This document shows positions 6,550 to 13,364 of a stretch of 34,713 nt of DNA, in pieces. The stretch lies in the NCBI GenBank assembly GCA_016207805.1, contig JACQZO010000006.1:1-34713 (forward strand), written 5' to 3'. The translations under genes were made by a program, and so were the position numbers. The first letter of the stretch is position 1. Each line of letters starts with the position of its first letter. A model generated the notes under the pieces. That model saw only the letters and a list, made by a program, of their open reading frames with translations, did not search any database and was not told the origin of the DNA. Origin of the DNA: Candidatus Abawacabacteria bacterium (GTDB lineage Bacteria > Patescibacteriota > Gracilibacteria > RBG-16-42-10).

Positions 6550-6640
6550 CAAAATGACAATTTTAAGCAGTTAAAAAACACATCTCATTTAGGGTGATAA
6601 AACAATAAGTAAACAAAAAAAATAGAAAGGAATGTGAAGA

Positions 6641-6832
6641 ATGATTCAACCAAAAGCTAACCCGGACAGGATAAGAGAGCTAAGCAATAAAATAACTGAA
6701 TTGCTCATAAAAGAAGATGCAGAATGGAAAGATGCTGTGGGTGCACTCAGTTTTGTTTTATATAAAAGCTTTCCAGAGCACACAGTGGCAAGAAACTTCT
6801 TGTTAGATTTATTTGATTCAAAAACATTTTAA
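6641..6832 (+). CDS. hypothetical helical protein, 63 aa
   Basis: Not recognised. It has a good leader (AGAAAGGAATGTGAAGA before ATG). Almost wholly helical by composition: RIRELSNKITELLIKE, then a hydrophobic stretch AVGALSFVLYKSF. No motif was seen. It ends exactly at a perfect 10-bp hairpin, which suggests it is the last gene of the first early transcript. Confidence 0.6.
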   Translation: MIQPKANPDRIRELSNKITELLIKEDAEWKDAVGALSFVLYKSFPEHTVARNFLLDLFDSKTF

Positions 6833-6854
6833 CAAGGGGCTTCAGCCCCTTGTT
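6831..6854 (+). terminator. perfect 10-bp hairpin ending the first early unit
   Basis: AACAAGGGGC and GCCCCTTGTT pair perfectly around a TTCA loop, starting at the stop codon of the preceding gene. Only purine-rich sequence follows (GGAGAGAAAA), so termination is probably Rho-assisted or partial. A promoter-like sequence starts about 50 bases downstream, consistent with a transcription-unit boundary. Confidence 0.6.
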
Positions 6855-6904
6855 GGAGAGAAAAATAAAACCTGAACCTTGACAATTGAATAAGAAATTT
6901 TTTG

Positions 6905-6934
6905 TTGACTTATTTACTAAAATGGGAGTAAGAT
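6905..6934 (+). promoter_or_regulatory. sigma70-type promoter for the ribbon-helix-helix gene
   Basis: TTGACT (-35, 6905-6910) and TAAGAT (-10, 6929-6934) are separated by 18 bases. Predicted initiation falls at about 6941, which is the ATG of the next gene, so the mRNA could be leaderless. A second TTGACA at 6879-6884 has no matching -10 box and could be part of an operator. Confidence 0.5.
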
Positions 6935-6940
6935 TTCAAA

Positions 6941-7105
6941 ATGGATGAAAAAAGGAAAAAGACTCACAAGATAACTTTCTGGGTCGAAACTGAATTGCTG
7001 GAGGCGTTTACTAGAGCCTGCAAAGAAGAACGTAGAACAAAATCAAATATGCTAAGACTGTTATTGATGGATTACTTAGAAAGGAGGTCAAATAAGGACA
7101 AATGA
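6941..7105 (+). CDS. ribbon-helix-helix DNA-binding protein
   Basis: 54-aa protein with the Arc/CopG layout: a short strand (HKITFWV), helix A (ETELLEAFTRACKEE), turn (RRTKS) and helix B (NMLRLLLMDYLERR). Such proteins are dimeric repressors, or antitoxins when paired with a toxin. No toxin-like gene is adjacent, so a phage transcription regulator is the better guess, perhaps acting on its own promoter just upstream. GGAG lies 13 bases before the ATG, somewhat far; the strong -10 box close to the ATG may give a leaderless message. Confidence 0.7.
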   Translation: MDEKRKKTHKITFWVETELLEAFTRACKEERRTKSNMLRLLLMDYLERRSNKDK

Positions 7106-7214
7106 AACACTGAAAGCTTCGGCGGTCACCAAAGCTCTCAATAAAAACAATAATTGTTTCTAATCAAATTTAACCATAAGAGCTTGAAAATATCAAGTTG
7201 TGGTGATTTATGGT

Positions 7215-7285
7215 CATTCCTGAAAATAAATTCAGGACAAGCTCTGAGCGCAGCGAAGGATCTCGTATGATGAGATTCTTTGCCA
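7215..7285. repeat. chromosomal-type double-hairpin intergenic repeat
   Basis: CCTGAA/TTCAGG (7219-7224 with 7231-7236), then GCTCTGAGCGCAGCGAAGGA, then ATCTC/GAGAT (7260-7264 with 7272-7276). The TCTGAGCGCAGCGAAGGATC phrase is of a type widespread in bacterial chromosomes as dispersed intergenic repeats. The gap 7106-7340 holds no convincing gene apart from this element. Confidence 0.5.
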
Positions 7286-7340
7286 AGAAGCCTCATGATG
7301 ACAATTTTAAGGTTCCAAGACAGTGAAAGGAAAAGATTTT

Positions 7341-7652
7341 ATGAATTGTAAATTAGATGAAATAGAAAAACTACGATGTGATGCCAGTATTACATCTGAT
7401 CAAATCAAGATTATATCTACACTTGGATCAAGATTTATGATCAATTGCTTTGAGGAAAAACAGAATAAACTGGTTGCTGCTGATATAGCCAGGGTATTTG
7501 ATTTGATCATAGAAAAAGGCACTGAAATAGACAATGTGTTAGACAAAATGGAAGTAGAACTATGGAAAGGTTGCAGTGACACTGACCATAAGCGGACTTC
7601 GCCACCGGAATCAGGAAATCAGCAAGCAGAAAAGGAGAACGTGATTGAATGA
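7341..7652 (+). CDS. hypothetical protein, 103 aa
   Basis: Not recognised. An in-frame GTG exists at 7323, but the AAAGGAAAAG that follows it serves the ATG at 7341. The protein is helical and acidic with conserved-looking segments (LGSRFMINCFEEKQNK, VAADIARVFDLIIEKG) and a polar tail. It overlaps the next gene by 8 bases, so the two are co-translated. Confidence 0.6.
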   Translation: MNCKLDEIEKLRCDASITSDQIKIISTLGSRFMINCFEEKQNKLVAADIARVFDLIIEKGTEIDNVLDKMEVELWKGCSDTDHKRTSPPESGNQQAEKENVIE

Positions 7653-7884
7653 GCGACTAAAAGAAAAAATAGTACGGGTGTTAAATGAATGGGAGCTTGA
7701 ACCCGAGGATACCCCCGAAGAATCCATAAAGGAAGCATATAAAAGCGGACGGAAGTATACATACCTGGGCTGGAAGTATAACGAAGACGGCAGTCATACA
7801 GTAGCCCGGATGTTTAAAGGAGGCCGTATAATCATAACAAAAGAAATTTCTGGCTTAAATAAAGAAACATTAGCAAGATATTAG
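7645..7884 (+). CDS. hypothetical protein, 79 aa, TTG start
   Basis: The start is TTG at 7645, with AGGAG 7 bases upstream; the nearby ATG and GTG lead to immediate stops. It has an acidic N-terminal half (ELEPEDTPEESIKEAY) and a beta-rich C-terminal half (YTYLGWKYNEDGSHTVARMF, GGRIIITKEI). The family is unknown. Tight coupling with the gene before, and 26 bases to the antirepressor after. Confidence 0.6.
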   Translation: MNERLKEKIVRVLNEWELEPEDTPEESIKEAYKSGRKYTYLGWKYNEDGSHTVARMFKGGRIIITKEISGLNKETLARY

Positions 7885-7910
7885 ATATTAGATAATGAAA
7901 GGAAAAGATA

Positions 7911-8735
7911 ATGAATATTAATTTTGAAGATTTAACCTTAGTAGAAAATGGAATTATCCCTGTTTATGCATTGAAACAGGACCCGACATTTAGAATTGTC
8001 ATTGCAAGGGATGTTCATGCCTATTTGGAAACAGGAACTAGAATTAGTGACTGGTTTAATCGAGGTATCGAAACAAATAAATTAGTAGAGGGTGAAAATT
8101 TTGGACTTTTACTCAATTTTGAGAAATACCCCTATAAAAACAATTTACAACTCACGGATAATGAAACCTTTGAAAATATTAAAGATGGCAGACCAAGAAA
8201 AGAATACTGGCTCACTGTTGATGCAGCAAAAGTTTTGGTGTCTTCCAGTCATACTGAAAAAGGTTTAGAAGCCAGATGGTACTTTGTTAAAGTTGAAGAA
8301 AAGCTTTTAGAAGTCATGAAGAACCCTCGTTTAGCCATGCAAAACCTGAGCAAGATGGAGATATTAGAGATGGCGCTGGAATCTGAAAGGCAACTGGAGG
8401 AGGAGAGGGGGAAACTTTTGGAAGCCCACAAGACAATGGAGGAGTTAGAAAAACAAATTGAGACAATGAAAACAAAGGAAGCGGCGGTGAAAGATATGAT
8501 TTCTTGCCAAAAGGCATCTAAATTACTTGGCCTGGATGACGGTGGCTTTTTGGCTCAGGTAATATTGTGCATTATGGAAGATATTGAAGTTGTAAAACTT
8601 CTCAGCAGGTATTATTGTCATACAGGCAGATACCCCGGACCGAGGCCATGTTTTAGCCGTGAAAACTTTGAAAAGCTGGCAGATATATTGCTGTCAAGAG
8701 GCGTTATAACAAAGAAGTCAAAAGAAGCAGCTTAA
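7911..8735 (+). CDS. AntA-type phage antirepressor
   Basis: Antirepressors of the AntA/AntB family inactivate the phage repressor and promote lytic growth. The AntA domain spans roughly residues 28-130: IVIARDVHAYLETGTRISDW, NKLVEGENF, YWLTVDAAKVL, then HTEKGLEARWYFVKVEEKLLE. Residues 140-195 form a long coiled coil (LEEERGKLLEAHKTMEELEK). The C-terminal 80 residues are not a standard KilA-C match that I can recognise, but occupy the place where such a domain usually sits. It is the last gene of the rightward early region, before strong hairpins. The start ATG has AAAGGAAAAG upstream. Confidence 0.82.
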   Translation: MNINFEDLTLVENGIIPVYALKQDPTFRIVIARDVHAYLETGTRISDWFNRGIETNKLVEGENFGLLLNFEKYPYKNNLQLTDNETFENIKDGRPRKEYWLTVDAAKVLVSSSHTEKGLEARWYFVKVEEKLLEVMKNPRLAMQNLSKMEILEMALESERQLEEERGKLLEAHKTMEELEKQIETMKTKEAAVKDMISCQKASKLLGLDDGGFLAQVILCIMEDIEVVKLLSRYYCHTGRYPGPRPCFSRENFEKLADILLSRGVITKKSKEAA

Positions 8736-8808
8736 AGGAAGGAGATTATTTTTGAATTAAATAAAAAATAATCTACATATATATGTAATACATTAATAAA
8801 TATTAGAG

Positions 8809-8840
8809 CAACTGGATGAAAATTTCATCCAGTTGTTGTT
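8809..8840. terminator. bidirectional hairpin terminator after the antirepressor
   Basis: CAACTGGATGAAA and TTTCATCCAGTTG form a perfect palindrome with one central base (11-12 bp usable stem), followed by TTGTT on the plus strand. It lies between converging transcription units (early genes rightward, packaging genes leftward), so it can serve both. Confidence 0.75.
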
Positions 8841-8866
8841 AAGTTCAAAATTTTTTCAAAAAAAAG

Positions 8867-8886
8867 TTCAGCTTTTGCCGAACTCT
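8867..8886. terminator. second hairpin, serving mainly the leftward unit
   Basis: AGTTCAGC-TTTT-GCCGAACT (one mismatch) is preceded on the plus strand by a run of eight As (8859-8866), which is a T-run when read leftward. Together with the palindrome at 8809-8835 it insulates the early and packaging transcripts. The rest of 8736-8999 is AT-rich with no gene visible. Confidence 0.65.
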
Positions 8887-8999
8887 ACTGTCTAATATTA
8901 TTATCGACAAAAACAACAAAAAATTTAACTCTCATTTAAAACTATTTTAAACAAGCTTTAAAATAACTTTAATTGCCTGTGATGCAGGTCAATAATTTG

Positions 9000-9239
9000 T
9001 CATTCGTGTTTTTTATGCCAATCATCAAGATAATCAGCAATTAATTCAACAGCACTATCGTATTCTTCCCCCACAGGAGTGATATAACATTTTCTCTTTG
9101 CATTTCTCCCTCTTTGATAACATTGATCTAAATAAAAGCCTAACTCTTCCTGCGCACCAGGTGTATTATGAAACTTATTCATCCTATCCTGAAGCTCTTT
9201 ACAAAACTTTTTATCTCTTCCACTCACAAAAACAGCCAT
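9000..9239 (-). CDS. hypothetical protein, 79 aa, end of the packaging block
   Basis: Not recognised. A soluble, charged, mostly helical protein (GRDKKFCKELQDRMNKF, ELGFYLDQCYQRGRNAKRK, SAVELIADYLDDWHKKHE). Its start codon overlaps the stop of the preceding gene by one base (TAATG), so it is translationally coupled to it. As the last gene of the leftward unit it may be an accessory structural or host-directed protein. Confidence 0.6.
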   Translation of the reverse strand: MAVFVSGRDKKFCKELQDRMNKFHNTPGAQEELGFYLDQCYQRGRNAKRKCYITPVGEEYDSAVELIADYLDDWHKKHE

Positions 9240-9502
9240 TATAAAACCTCTTGAATTAATTTAATATCTGATTTTTGAATATTTAACGCTGTAATTAACA
9301 GCTCTTTGACCGCATCATAAACAACTTTAATGGATTTACCTTTGAATAAAACAATATGAATGGTTCTATCGCCATAACTAGGCTCGACAAATATCGCTCT
9401 ACCTTTTTTGATCAGTGAAATTATATTATAGTAATCTTTACGGTTTATTTTAAAACCGTAACGCTGCTTTATACGCTTTTTAAAATGACTTTTGTAATTC
9501 AT
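9239..9502 (-). CDS. small basic protein, possible BECR-like nuclease fold
   Basis: 87 aa, basic. The pattern HFKKRIKQRYGF, then a helix, then IHIVLFKGKSIKVVYDAVKELLITAL resembles small phage proteins suspected of a barnase/RelE-like fold (helix-helix-beta sheet, with conserved H/R near the N-terminus and a V-Y-D strand). This is an inference from pattern, not a firm match. It starts one base after gpG ends. With the next gene it forms a coupled pair, but nothing shows it is a toxin-antitoxin pair. Confidence 0.55.
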   Translation of the reverse strand: MNYKSHFKKRIKQRYGFKINRKDYYNIISLIKKGRAIFVEPSYGDRTIHIVLFKGKSIKVVYDAVKELLITALNIQKSDIKLIQEVL

Positions 9503-9503
9503 T

Positions 9504-10019
9504 TCAGCTTTTTAAATAATTCTTAATAGCGTTCGTTATGTCTCTTTCGTCTGATTCTTGAAGTTTTAAAAATGGTCTGGCAGGGATTACAGCTTTCTTC
9601 AGCCTTATAAACTGCGTTTTGCCTTTTTTGTCTTTTCCAGAAGGCACATAAAGAAATTTACCTTTTTTAGGTTTGATTTCCCCGCCGAATTGGTGAATAG
9701 GGCCGTAAGGTATATTTGTGCCGGCAACAGCAAAATCCTTGCCTGCTTTATGGGTGATGCTGGCTTTAAGGCGTCCTTCCTGCTGGAGGATGGCATTCGG
9801 GTTAAAGCCTTTGTTTTCTTTTAAATTTCTTGTCATTGGTGATAGTTTAGGCCATTCAGGATTGCCTCCAACCCTTATGTTTTGCAGCACGGCATCTTTC
9901 ATAATCTCGGATATATCGATCATCAAAGGTTCTAAATTATCAGTTTTAGACTGAAGTTCCTGCAAGGCTTTAGTTATTTGATCATTTTTAACTTCTATTT
10001 CGATAAGATCTCTGGGCAT
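9504..10019 (-). CDS. G: gpG-type virion morphogenesis protein
   Basis: Phage virion morphogenesis / tail-completion family (Mu gpG, P2 gpS-like), needed to complete the head-tail connection. The family signature is clear: GNPEWPKLSPMTRNLKENKG, LQQEGRLKASITH, VAGTNIPYGPIHQFGGEI and the C-terminal IPARPFLKLQESDERDI. At 171 aa it is close to Mu gpG (156). The ribosome site AGAGG lies just before ATG; the structured element at 10074-10174 is immediately upstream. Confidence 0.88.
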   Translation of the reverse strand: MPRDLIEIEVKNDQITKALQELQSKTDNLEPLMIDISEIMKDAVLQNIRVGGNPEWPKLSPMTRNLKENKGFNPNAILQQEGRLKASITHKAGKDFAVAGTNIPYGPIHQFGGEIKPKKGKFLYVPSGKDKKGKTQFIRLKKAVIPARPFLKLQESDERDITNAIKNYLKS

Positions 10020-10066
10020 AAAATACCTCTTTTAGCAGTTTAAATTTTTAAGTAAATTTGCTATTC

Positions 10067-10072
10067 TATAAT
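10067..10072 (+). promoter_or_regulatory. TATAAT box in front of the structured RNA candidate
   Basis: A perfect -10 hexamer ends 2 bases before the structured element, so transcription would begin at about 10078-10080 in its closing stem. The -35 region about 17 bases upstream is AT-rich without a good TTGACA match, so it would need an activator or be weak. Confidence 0.35.
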
Positions 10073-10073
10073 T

Positions 10074-10174
10074 AGTAAGTGATTGACAATTGGAAAACCG
10101 CTCTGGCCAATTGGATATCTCGAAAGGGATTTCCTATGAGGGGAAGGGGCGTCCCTCCAGTCACTTACTTTTTT
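10074..10174 (+). ncRNA. structured RNA candidate, four helices, about 100 nt
   Basis: Closing stem AGTAAGTGA/TCACTTACT (10074-10082 with 10161-10169), followed at once by six Ts. Three helices lie inside: CAATTGG/CCAATTG (10087-10093 with 10107-10113), a stem ATCTC/GGGAT closed by a GAAA tetraloop (10117-10130, extendable outward by GGA/TCC), and GAGGG/CCCTC (10138-10142 with 10153-10157). It lies in the gap between gpG and gpF, on the strand opposite to those genes. The TATAAT before it and the T-run after it favour the plus strand as transcript. No tRNA signature (no TTCGA arm) was seen. It could alternatively be a DNA palindrome of mobile-repeat type. Confidence 0.5.
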
Positions 10175-10178
10175 GTTG

Positions 10179-11513
10179 CTACAATTTACCCCAGATAAGA
10201 TCATATTCTTTACCTTTCAAATGATGATTGTAGACCATTCCCATTGATTTAATAAGATTTATTTTATCCTTAAAGCCTTTTACCTGCCTGTTTATATGAA
10301 CTACATATTTTGTATCTTTAATTGGGCCTTTGGCTACAAACAAAATGTTATTGGTTTTAGGCTCATATAAAATGGCATCAGGGTTAGACAAAATAGAAGG
10401 CAATTCTTTTACGTCATCAATGCCGGGTTTCTTTGGCAAGCCTTCTGCATCCGGTTCCACATCTCTTACACCATGCCAGAAACGATTGTCATTAATGACT
10501 ATGGCAGGTGTTTGCGGGACTATATTTTTGGACTCAAGATTTTTTAAGGTTTTAAAATTCATATAACCGGCGATTGTAGCGGAACCTTTCGCTTTATAGG
10601 TTTCTTCAGAGACTTTTTCCACCCAATTTGAGAAGGCTTTTTTATGCCAGGGATTATTGACCATATCTTTAAGATAGCTTTCCTGCAAGACTTCCGGCAC
10701 ATTCTTTAATTTGCCGGAGGCCCATAAATCCGTTTGATAGCTGACTTTACCAGGGTTATAATTCCATCCCGGATCATTCCAGACAACAGGGAAATTGCCG
10801 GTTTTTTTGTCATAAATTTTAATACCGCTTGAGATGGTTGTCTCATCAGAATTTTTGGATTTTGGCACAGCTTTATAAAGCATTCTGCCTTCTGAAGATT
10901 CAACGGAAAGGTTTCTATTATCAATATTGCTTTGAGACAATGCACGGACCGAGCATCTGCACTTGAACCCGTTTGGAGGATAATGAGTATCCCAGAACGG
11001 ATCATCATATCGAAATATCTTGTCGTCCAGAGCAGCATGAGACGGCCTTGTGTGACTATCGTTGATTGCATCATACATCCAGAATGGTCTGTTCTCCACA
11101 TTGACTATCATTTCTCTATAGCGTCCAACCATATACGCTGTTTGCATATTGGTCTGATAAATGGTTTTTAAACGCCAGGGAGAGCCAAGCTGAACCTCTT
11201 TTTCTTCTCCGGTTTCTTTATCTTTTATGGTTTGTTTTCCCCACCAGCCTTTGGCTTTGAGTTTTGGCTTAAGTTCTTTCTGAAATTGCTGAAAAGTCTT
11301 GCCTTCATCAATAGAAGCTTGTAGCGCTCCTCTAATATCTTCGAGAATGTCCATCCTCATTGCCCTGGTGACGGTAAAAATCTTTGTATTATTTTCCTGC
11401 CAGATGTCTTCCCAATTTGAAGACAAAACATTCTCTTTGCCTGCAAGATAGTTTGAAACCTTCTCTGGTGGGAGATTTAGAGCGAAGTTTAAATTTGCTA
11501 TCGTTGCAGACAT
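10179..11513 (-). CDS. F: gpF-type minor head protein with nuclease-like C-terminus
   Basis: Mu F / SPP1 gp7 family head morphogenesis protein, an internal minor capsid protein linked to the portal. The conserved core is at about 112-192: WRLKTIYQTNMQTAYMVGRY, FWMYDAINDSHTRPSHAALD, YPPNGFKCRCSVRAL. Residues about 325-444 form an extra domain (LSNPDAILYEPKTNNILFVA, KYVVHINRQVKG, INLIKSMGMVYNHHLKGKEY) resembling the barnase/EndoU/ColicinE5/RelE-like nuclease domains known at the C-termini of Mu F-like proteins. It directly follows the small Cys-rich gene in the leftward unit. Confidence 0.88.
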   Translation of the reverse strand: MSATIANLNFALNLPPEKVSNYLAGKENVLSSNWEDIWQENNTKIFTVTRAMRMDILEDIRGALQASIDEGKTFQQFQKELKPKLKAKGWWGKQTIKDKETGEEKEVQLGSPWRLKTIYQTNMQTAYMVGRYREMIVNVENRPFWMYDAINDSHTRPSHAALDDKIFRYDDPFWDTHYPPNGFKCRCSVRALSQSNIDNRNLSVESSEGRMLYKAVPKSKNSDETTISSGIKIYDKKTGNFPVVWNDPGWNYNPGKVSYQTDLWASGKLKNVPEVLQESYLKDMVNNPWHKKAFSNWVEKVSEETYKAKGSATIAGYMNFKTLKNLESKNIVPQTPAIVINDNRFWHGVRDVEPDAEGLPKKPGIDDVKELPSILSNPDAILYEPKTNNILFVAKGPIKDTKYVVHINRQVKGFKDKINLIKSMGMVYNHHLKGKEYDLIWGKL

Positions 11514-11758
11514 TATGATTCCTTCTCTTCAATTATTTGTGGTATTGTGATGTTTTCCGGCGGGCCAAAGGCTCTAACCAGAGCAATGACTGCGTGTTTC
11601 ATCTGGCATTTATGATAATCGACAAAGAATTGATCATAAAAACACCCTGAGCATCTGCAGCTTCTTTTGTAACATTGAATAGTTCCCTCCGTCCATCTAA
11701 TAGGGGTGTACGCCTGATACCGGCTAAACCTAAAAACTGATAACTCAGGCTTCAGCAA
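11513..11758 (-). CDS. Cys-rich mini-protein between portal and gpF
   Basis: 81 aa from a TTG with GGAGG 8 bases upstream, overlapping the end of the portal gene by 14 bases. The centre holds a cysteine cluster (CYKRSCRCSGCFYDQFF and a later KCQMKHAVIALVRAFG) suggesting a small metal-binding or Fe-S-type fold. Similar small proteins appear beside portal genes in other Mu-like prophages, but I cannot name a family with certainty. The frame stays open upstream to 11821, but that part merely shadows the portal gene. The stop/start junction with gpF is overlapping (11513). Confidence 0.6.
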   Translation of the reverse strand: MLKPELSVFRFSRYQAYTPIRWTEGTIQCYKRSCRCSGCFYDQFFVDYHKCQMKHAVIALVRAFGPPENITIPQIIEEKES

Positions 11759-13253
11759 TGTCCAGGCCTCCGAGAATATCGGCAATATAAGTGCGTTTTG
11801 CCAGCATATCCTCAAAATCACTGCTGTTCATCTCAGAGTACAAAGTAGCCAGCTTTTCGATGGCTTCTTCATGGCTGGAAGCACTGAAAATCATATCAAA
11901 TACCGGTTTTAAAAATTGCTCAGAGTGCTTTTGAAGCTCTTCATCGGTAATTGTGTCGGTAAATTCGTCAAGAATATCCTGGCTGCTTTTTGCTTCTTTA
12001 GGAGTTTGTTTCGAGAATGCAGGTTGTTGTATCTTTGTTTTCGGTATTTCATTGGCTCCCCTTTGTGGCTGACGTCCCAAAGGATCATTATCTTCAGTCG
12101 AAATGTTGTCAGAAGCTAAAGAAAATTCATCCTCCTGTAAGTTATATTTGCGCTGGTAATATTTTTTAGTGAATTTAAGGCCAGTTTCGGTGAGGGTTTT
12201 ATCTCTTTCGGCCAGTTCTTTGTTGACTTGCTCTTCTTCAAACATCTTAAATTCAGGATAATCTTTTTCATTGCTGTTGAATTCACAAATCCATCTAATA
12301 AGCTGATTTAATGCCGCTTCGACCATCTGTTTGTCAGCGTCTTTAATATCAGCTCTGACTTCAGCATGTACTTTTCCTAAAGCATAGCTGCCTTTGCCGT
12401 CACTTTGTGTTGTCAAAGTTTGGCCTAAAAGTAATTTTGAAAGACCGTTCTCACAAAGTAGTATTATTTTTTCAAATAGATCAGCAGATACACCTTTGCC
12501 GGCAGATTCAAGAATGGTTACATCCGATCCTTCAGGCACTACAGCCACACCATCCTGAACTAATGTAACAAGAGCGTCACGTAATTCTTCTTTATCCTTT
12601 TTATCGATACCTCTTGGCACTTTGCCAAATAGCCAGGGTATTGCAAATTTTTCGGTTAAAAGCATCCAGAACTTAAAAGCGTTCTTCTTGAAATAAACCT
12701 TCCAGTAACATTTACTCAGAAGCCTATCACCATAGGGGTTATCATCATTGGCATTATGCTGGGTAAGCAAAACCTTTTTATCAGGCAATAATTCACCTTC
12801 AAAACTGTTTGTTTTGGATTTAAAACGAAGCCGATCTTCAGGATCAAAGTGAAAATTATCGTTTTCACGGCCTTTTACATCTTTAGGAACTATTTTGCCA
12901 TCTTTAGATTCCCAGAGGATTTCAGAGACGTGGAAGCCATAAAGCGGTGTATTGAGAATCTCGCTAATAATGCGATTCATATTGAGGCTTTTAAAAATGT
13001 CTTCAATAAATTTTGTTAGCTGTTCACTTGCATTGCCTCGTTCGATTCTCCATTCAAGTTTTTTAACAGCGGACTGTCTTGATAAAACACAGCAGCTCAC
13101 CTGATCATCTGCCATAACTTCTTTGTAAATATCAATTGTCAGTCCGGCTTTCTTGAGGACGATGTCAGGATCAGGCAAAATGCTTAATAAACTTGCAAAG
13201 CTGGTTGAGTTCAATCTGGAGGTTAATTCTTTATATAATTTGTTGTCTACCAT
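11745..13253 (-). CDS. portal protein (DUF935, Mu gp29 type)
   Basis: Dodecameric portal through which DNA enters the head. 502 aa from the ATG at 13253 (Mu gp29 is 512); an in-frame TTG at 13274 is an alternative, since the AAAGG lies 13 bases before the ATG. Family segments: VMADDQVSCCVLSRQSAVKK, TPLYGFHVSEILWESKDGKI, LTEKFAIPWLFGKVPRG, then GLSKLLLGQTLTTQSDGKGS and HAEVRADIKDADKQMVEAAL. The last 120 residues are polar linker and helix. It follows the large terminase with a 111-base gap. Confidence 0.9.
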   Translation of the reverse strand: MVDNKLYKELTSRLNSTSFASLLSILPDPDIVLKKAGLTIDIYKEVMADDQVSCCVLSRQSAVKKLEWRIERGNASEQLTKFIEDIFKSLNMNRIISEILNTPLYGFHVSEILWESKDGKIVPKDVKGRENDNFHFDPEDRLRFKSKTNSFEGELLPDKKVLLTQHNANDDNPYGDRLLSKCYWKVYFKKNAFKFWMLLTEKFAIPWLFGKVPRGIDKKDKEELRDALVTLVQDGVAVVPEGSDVTILESAGKGVSADLFEKIILLCENGLSKLLLGQTLTTQSDGKGSYALGKVHAEVRADIKDADKQMVEAALNQLIRWICEFNSNEKDYPEFKMFEEEQVNKELAERDKTLTETGLKFTKKYYQRKYNLQEDEFSLASDNISTEDNDPLGRQPQRGANEIPKTKIQQPAFSKQTPKEAKSSQDILDEFTDTITDEELQKHSEQFLKPVFDMIFSASSHEEAIEKLATLYSEMNSSDFEDMLAKRTYIADILGGLDIAEA

Positions 13254-13364
13254 AATTTGTTGTATACCTTTCAAAAACCACGTTTAAATTGTGTTTAACT
13301 CTGTTTAAATTTGATATGAAATAGCAGATCAGGTAGATTGATATCAGATTGTAATTTTGTTTGA

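Noticed and set aside
6941..7105. Toxin-antitoxin module based on the RHH protein
   Set aside because: No toxin-like frame is adjacent; the next gene is more than 200 bases away and does not resemble a toxin.
10074..10174. tRNA-like gene
   Set aside because: The cloverleaf-like outline lacks a T-arm TTCGA, a CCA-compatible end and a clear anticodon stem; the closing stem is too long.
11759..11821. Longer start for the Cys-rich gene at 11821
   Set aside because: The extra residues are only a shadow of the portal frame, and the GGAGG-TTG pair at 11758 explains initiation better.
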